Shown one piece after another: positions 58,816 to 64,000 of a stretch of 64,000 nt of DNA (the stretch's first letter is position 1; the number at the start of each line of letters is the position of its first letter). The notes below the pieces were generated by a model. It was not told the origin of the DNA. It made no database searches and worked only from the letters and a program-made list of their open reading frames with translations. The stretch comes from Nipponacmea schrenckii (lineage: Eukaryota > Mollusca > Gastropoda > Lottiidae). The stretch lies in contig JAUJPP010000005.1 of assembly GCA_030562195.1 (NCBI GenBank), positions 32,041,106 through 32,105,105 of the forward strand, written 5' to 3'. Made by a program: the position numbers and the translations under genes.

Positions 58816-61800
58816 GTAAGGGCGAAAATGCAATTGAAATCTATCCTGCTATTTTCGCTTCAGAAATCGATAGATAATCGAGGCGAAAATAGCAGGACCG
58901 TGAATGAAAGAAAATAATAATAGTGAAAGAGTTATCTCTCTTTCGTACTACAGACATAGAGGTATTAATATTTATTATTACCTCTATGACAACAGACTAT
59001 ACTGTTTTCTTTCTGAATTAGACGTTTAATAAAGGTTCACTATCATTTAGGCACACATTTTCTAAGCACACCTCATTTGGACCCAGTACTTTAGGCACCC
59101 TCCTTTTAGGCACACGGTAAGATAAGCACATATCATTTAGGCACAACGTTTTAGGCACACTAAAACTGGGCACATTGACATATTGACCTGTCACCTAGTA
59201 AGCACAATCACACATATCAAAAAGTATGGAGTCAGTTTCGTAGAAAGAGTCCTTTACCCCCAAACTTCGTATCTGAAATTATCTTTGCCCTTCACCCTAG
59301 TTCAGAATTATTTTAGTCCATCCGGCCATCATTGCCAATATGACTACCAAATTGGGGGTAGGGGTGGATGGGTTGTGGGCGGAACAAACTATATGTATCA
59401 AACTTTAAACTTTAGAACACTTAAATTTTAGTGTACCTAAAAAGAGTGCCTAATGTTACTTATTGAAAGTGTGAATTTCTCGGTGCCTAAATAGCACTGT
59501 GCCTTAATGACATGTGCTTCTCTGACCTTTGCCTTAATGAAGTGTGGTTAAAGTAGGCCTACTGTGTCTAAATGAGGTGTGCTTAAAAAAGTGTGCCATA
59601 ATGAGTGCTTACCTAAATAAAGCCCTTAGACATATAACAGTACTGTCTGGTGAGTGTCTCAATGGGTCTGCAATTAATTTCAATATATTTTCTGAGCAAA
59701 GTAATGTTGTTTTTTTTTAATTTTCTTTATTTCTATGACAAGTGGAATACCATTAGCTTAACCTTAGCTTCGAATGTATAAAAGTGAGCAAACATCTTTA
59801 AAAAAAAATTTTAGAGGATGTTATGTGAACTTTCTAGGAGACAAATGTGTTTCTACTTAAGAAAATTTGCAGAAAATTTGGCAATTCAAAGACATTCCAA
59901 GCTCACTGTTTGGCTTATCCCAAAACTTGCCTCTGATAGCTGTTTGTGGATATCTATCAGAGGCTGGCAATAGAGTCAGGAAGTTTTCAGTTCAAATTTG
60001 ACTTGGCTCAGATAAAAAGTGACAGAACAAATCAAATTGCAATTTTGAAAAAACGACATTATAATGTGGCCATGTATTGTTGTAACACCTGTCTGTCCGT
60101 CTACCCATAATTAATGACTTGTGAACGAGCTAAAGACTACAGTTTTTATTTGAACTGAAAGAAATTTGGTTCAAACATTAATATTGATAGGCTCTTGTAC
60201 AATATTATCCAATGAATGGTTTGAGTTATTGCCCTTGACTTAGTCAAAAACATGTCAACTTAGCTTGTAAAAGTGAAAGAAAATACAGTTTTCACTAGTT
60301 TGAATTAAATTTGTTGTGAATATCTATATTAAATCTGTGACAAGTTCGATAGTGGCATTTATTAGAATGGTTTTTGAGTTATTGCACTTTACTTTGTAAG
60401 TGCATCAAAATTTGTTCATGCACTCAATAGAGGCTATAACTTATCATCTGATTTGAATGAAATCTTGGTCCTACCCGTATTTGAATTTCACAATAGGTCA
60501 ATAAACAGGTTTTGAGTTATTGCCCTTGAATTTGATGATTTTTTTTTATGAAGGATTTTTATTTATTGCTTTGACTTATTAAAATGTGTCAAAGTGGGTT
60601 TGTTATAACAACCAAGACTAAAGTTTCTTTTGATTCTAATTAATGAAATTTGGTGTGATTATTTATTACAAGAGATTTTGATCAAGTTTGAATTTGACAA
60701 TATTTGCAATAAACTTAAGAGTTATCCCTGACCTTTAAATCCTTCATATTTTGGACAGGTTATGAGGAAGTGGGCATATCTTGCTTGTCAACCACTTGTT
60801 ATTTCTTTTCATTCATACAGGTATAAAATTACGTCTGACAAGCATACCAATAGCAACAGCAGCAGTAATTTATCATAAATTCTTTAGAGAAAATAAAATG
60901 ACTGACTTTGACCCTTATGTAAGTAAAAAATGACATTTTGATATATAGACTATCAATTACTGTAAGGCTAGAAATTAATGCGTCAACAAATTAATGCGGC
61001 ATGGGGTATAGACACTAAAATGCGAGTACAAATTAATGCGATCCGCGATAGGTGTCTACAAGTGTTTAATGAATGAACACCTGAACAATGATCAAGATTT
61101 TATCTTTAAATAGTCAAGTGTGAAAATCTTTTGTTTTTTTTACGTCATTGATTGCCAATCAGCTTCAAATTAAGAGGTAATTACCTAATTACCCACCCGG
61201 TCTCAATTTAAATACTTAATCCATATAATTCACTTGCAAATATGTATTTAAAAATGCAGATACAAATTAATGCGATCGCGGATAGGTCGCATTTAACACA
61301 TTAATTTCTATCTCGCAATAATTTTTTGCCTTACAGTATCATTAACTTCTACTATTATGGAGATAAAACCTAAACACCTTTAGTTAATGAATCCGGAAAG
61401 ATATAGCTTATATTTTGTCTTGACCTATTCTACAAGTTTGATTTAATTCTTGACCTGATTATGATAATTAACACAAGTAAAGGTATACCTTATTCTACTG
61501 GTTTTCTTATTTATAAGGTGTTGTACCAAAAATTAACCATTGGTGTTGTAGTAGTCAGTGATTTTTATATACCGTATTGTTTTTCATAGTTGGTTGGTAC
61601 TACAGCATTATATATGGCTGGTAAAATTGAAGAGGAAGTTGTTAAACTGAGGGATGTTGTCAATATTTGTCACAGGTAAAATTGATTACTGATTTACTGG
61701 TTATCTTAAACTTAAAAAAATTTTAAATTTACTATAAAGCAATATTCTTAAATGTCATTTAAAGATAATATTCTTACTGTAAACCATGAGTATGGGAATC

Positions 61801-63777
61801 ATCAACATGATAAAAATATAATGAACAAACTTGTTGTTAACATTATTTCTCACTAGATCATCTGCTTGGCTTTAGTCTCAGAAACAGGAACTTTTCAACT
61901 AAGCTAATCAGTAATAATATTCACCGCTCACTGTTGAAATTTTTAAGTCTTCAAATATACCTAGTCAAACTATCTGTGATTGTAAATTAAAATGACAACT
62001 CATCTTTCTCTTGATACTGCAGCATGTATGAAATAAAGACATAGAAATACAACGTAAAATTGCTAGTTGGAAGTATATTTTTTTTTTTTTTGTTTTTTTT
62101 TTTTAGAACGTTGCATAAAAACAAACCTCCCCTAGATATTGGTGAAACATTTTGGTCATTAAGAGAATCAGTTGCAAGTTGTGAGTTGCTGATTTTGAGA
62201 TCTTTAAGATTTAAAGTTGTATGCTCTCAGCCTCACAAGGTTTGTATAATCTGTGATATAAAATGTTATGGTTTGTTTAATAAGAACTTTGAAAGAACAA
62301 ACAGTAATCTATATGTGGAATATCTAATGAAATGCTCTCAAATGGTCAAGTTCAATTTTGACGATTTTTCAATAAAAAGTTTTTGAGTTATTGCCCATGC
62401 CTCAATATTTGTTGTAGACACAATAGAAGCTACAATTTTCAATTAATTGAACTTGGTGTGAGCATTGGAATTGATAATACAGCCGTCAAGTTTGAATTTG
62501 AAGATTTTTCAATGAATGGTTTTTGAGTTATTGCCCTTGACTATGTAAAATTGTGTAAAAAAAAATTTATTGTGGGTGCAATACAAGCTACAATTTTCAG
62601 TGGGTTTTGATGAAACTTGGTCAGAGTTTTGAAATTGATAAGACAGCAGTCAAGTTCGAAATTGACAATATTTCGATGGAAGTGTTTTTAGTTATTGCCC
62701 TTGACTTAGTAAGATTGCGTCAAAACTTTATTGTGGGTGCAATAGAAGCTACAATTTTGAATGGATTTTGATGAAACTTGGTGTGAACATTGGAATTTAT
62801 TAGACCTCAGTCAAGTTTGAATTTGACAGTTTTTCAATTAACGGTTTTGAGTTATTGCCCTTGACTTAATGAAATTGCGTCAAAATTCTATTGTGGTTTA
62901 AATAAGAAGCTTTAATTTTCAAAGGATTTTGAAGGAACTTGGTGTAAGCATCAGAATTGATAAGACAGCAGTCAAGTTTGAATTTTCGACTTTTTTTAAC
63001 GAATGTTTTTTGAGTTATGGCCCTTGACTTGTTCATCTTGCGGCAAAAATTTTTGTGGGTGCAAAATAAGCTACAATTTTTTAATATGATTGATGAAACT
63101 TGGTATGAGTATTGAAAAAGATAAGATGGTGGTCAAGTTTGAATTTGACGATTTGTATTTTTTTATATTCCTCAATTTATTATTCAAATTCAATGCTGCC
63201 AGTTGGCGTATATTACCTTGCCTGGCAAGCTATCTTTAGAAATATCTTACTCATTATATTTTGTGCTGTTGTCTCTTTTAGTTTGTGCTCCACTATTTGA
63301 AATTTCTCAAAGACTGGTTTGATCCGCATGACTGGGACACAATTCCTATTTCTAAAACAAGTTGGGCATTTTTACGCGACAGTTACCTTGGTGATATGTG
63401 CTTGAATTATAAAGCACAGCACATAGCAATAAGTGTCATATATTTTGCATTACTTTCACATGGTGTGGAGGTTCCTTATCACAATGAGGCAGACATGAAA
63501 TGGTGGCAGGCAAGTATTTTATCATTTCTATAATTAAAAAATTGATAGGAATTCCAATCTAGTTTCCTATTTCATCATAAAGGCTCCCAGTTCCTAGTCA
63601 GTTTACTTTTTAACAATTATTTGGAAGAATGAGCTTAACTTTTCTTTGCTTTCATAGTTTCACAAATGTTTTTATGTATTACAGGTGTTTAGTGATGATC
63701 TATCTCTAGGGACCATACAGAACATTATCTCAGATTTAATGACTTTATATGAGATGGAAATACTAGTGCAATCATAG
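58758..63777 (+). CDS. CCNQ: cyclin Q (FAM58/cyclin M), complete gene span, six exons
   Basis: CCNQ is the cyclin partner that activates CDK10. The exons (58, 98, 86, 133, 228 and 93 nt) give 231 residues, slightly shorter than the vertebrate protein because the N-terminal extension is missing. VHFRVTRFIQEAG, SIPIATAAVIYHKFF and LYMAGKIEEE form the first cyclin box. FWSLRESV and LLILRSLRFKV follow, then a second fold with SWAFLRDSYLGDMCL and AQHIAISVIYFALL, and the family ending WWQVFSDDL...ISDLM. Start: the first ATG in frame just before VHFRV. All junctions agree in phase. The last intron uses a GC donor. Introns 1, 2 and 4 carry repeats. Confidence 0.95.
58844..58897. repeat. perfect 15-bp inverted repeat in CCNQ intron 1
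   Basis: TCCTGCTATTTTCGC (58844-58858) and its exact complement (58883-58897), 24-nt spacer containing ATCGATAGATAATCGA. It starts 29 nt after the exon 1 donor. Confidence 0.9.
59035..59630. mobile_element. foldback element built from TTTAGGCACAC units
   Basis: The left part (59040-59210) repeats TTTAGGCACA, TAAGCACA and CATTTAGGCACA. The right part (59420-59630) repeats the complement (TGTGCCTTAATGA, GTGTGCTTAAAAAA, GTGCCTAAATA). The middle has no transposase. Composite TIRs of this kind are typical of foldback elements. Confidence 0.8.
60062..60795 (-). mobile_element. pearl-like element, minus orientation (copy D), CCNQ intron 1
   Basis: The right-end tail appears first as CCTGTCTGTCCGTCTACCC, followed by about four units with GAGTTATTGCCCTTGACTTA, the complement of the TCAAGGGCAATAACTC word. 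It ends about 25 bp before the CCNQ exon 2 acceptor. Confidence 0.75.
60821..60918 (+). CDS. CCNQ: CCNQ exon 2
   Basis: GIKLRLTSIPIATAAVIYHK, then FFRENKMTDFDPY; acceptor CATACAG, donor GTAAGT. Confidence 0.95.
60960..61336. mobile_element. MITE with CTGTAAGGC ends, CCNQ intron 2
   Basis: The left end is CTGTAAGGCTAGAAATTAAT after TA. The right end is GCCTTACAG before TA. Subterminal ATTAATGCG words and TTAATTTCTATCTCGCA face each other. 377 bp, no coding capacity. Confidence 0.8.
61590..61675 (+). CDS. CCNQ: CCNQ exon 3
   Basis: LVGTTALYMAGKIEEEVVKL, then RDVVNICH; acceptor CATAG, donor GTAAAA. Confidence 0.95.
62107..62239 (+). CDS. CCNQ: CCNQ exon 4
   Basis: RTLHKNKPPLDIGETFWSLR and LLILRSLRFKVVCSQPHK; a long T run before the acceptor, donor GTTTGT. 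Confidence 0.95.
62338..63236 (-). mobile_element. pearl-like element, minus orientation (copy E), CCNQ intron 4
   Basis: About five units with GAGTTATTGCCCTTGACTTA, ATTGTGGGTGCAATAGAAGC and GATGAAACTTGGTGTGA. It ends in the complement of the left terminus (CTTGCCTGGCAAGCTATCTT) at 63236, only 45 bp before exon 5. The GACAG-type right tail is missing. Confidence 0.85.
63282..63509 (+). CDS. CCNQ: CCNQ exon 5
   Basis: FVLHYLKFLKDWFDPHDWDT onward to DMKWWQ; acceptor CTTTTAG, donor GCAAGT (non-canonical GC). Confidence 0.94.
63685..63777 (+). CDS. CCNQ: CCNQ exon 6 (stop codon)
   Basis: VFSDDLSLGTIQNIISDLMT, then LYEMEILVQS and TAG; acceptor ATTACAG. Confidence 0.94.
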   Translation: MFSDDLSLGTIQNIISDLMTLYEMEILVQS

Positions 63778-64000
63778 TACAAATTCTGTTTTTATCCAAC
63801 TGTTGTTTTGATAGATTAGCATAGACATAGCTGTATGTATATGAATGTATAAACATTGTTCCCTTGTTGGCATTTGTGGTGAAGATGCATATCAGAGCCT
63901 ATTAACCGTATTCAAATATCATGTCTGTAAGCAACGGGTCAAGGTAAAATTAGAATGGACAGATATCAGTAGTTTAATTTAAAATATTAAGAACTCATGG
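63778..64000 (+). other. CCNQ 3' flank
   Basis: The stretch after the stop codon contains no perfect AATAAA on the plus strand, so the 3' end probably lies beyond the window. Confidence 0.4.

Overview
The window is AT-rich animal DNA. It has spliced genes with GT-AG introns, long intergenic gaps and many transposable elements. The repeats resemble those of molluscs: tandem units of about 160 bp containing TCAAGGGCAATAACTC, flanked by fixed ends, look like the 'pearl'/Helentron-associated elements of bivalves and other molluscs. A SINE has a GCACGTTAAAGATCCC-type core that is common in lophotrochozoans. A mollusc is the best guess, made from memory without a database search.

Layout. Positions 1-25,000 hold no gene I can support. 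They contain tRNA-derived SINE copies, MITEs, short tandem repeats and one badly decayed hAT transposase (14,889-16,748, minus). A class A GPCR lies in a single exon at 25,578-26,654 (plus) and is followed by a poly(A) signal. A 21-bp minisatellite with a foldback (28,268-29,130) and several mobile elements follow.

The main gene is an HDAC6-type double-domain deacetylase on the minus strand, 58,116 down to 31,943. It can be read as about 29 coding exons (roughly 840 residues), plus one duplicated alternative exon. Both catalytic domains keep their zinc and catalytic residues. The ten exons of domain 1 match domain 2 in length almost exactly, except that three of them are each split once more in domain 2. 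No ubiquitin-binding zinc finger was found. The last exon ends in a TGA that lies inside a good 5' splice site.

Cyclin Q (CCNQ/FAM58 family) is divergent from it on the plus strand, 58,758-63,777, in six exons and complete (231 residues). The two start codons are 641 bp apart, so they may share a promoter. CCNQ activates CDK10 in animals, while HDAC6-type enzymes deacetylate tubulin and other cytoplasmic proteins. No functional link is implied beyond adjacency.

The introns of both genes are full of nested repeats: pearl-like arrays, a Penelope-like GIY-YIG fragment between inverted arms, a 118-bp palindrome with a hammerhead-like core, a MULE-like fragment, and a foldback built from TTTAGGCACAC units. 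The observations most worth following up are two tandem 60-nt alternative exons carrying the zinc-ligand Asp of domain 1, a tandem array of duplicated exon-end/5' splice-site segments in a domain 2 intron, and the palindromic and hammerhead-like elements.
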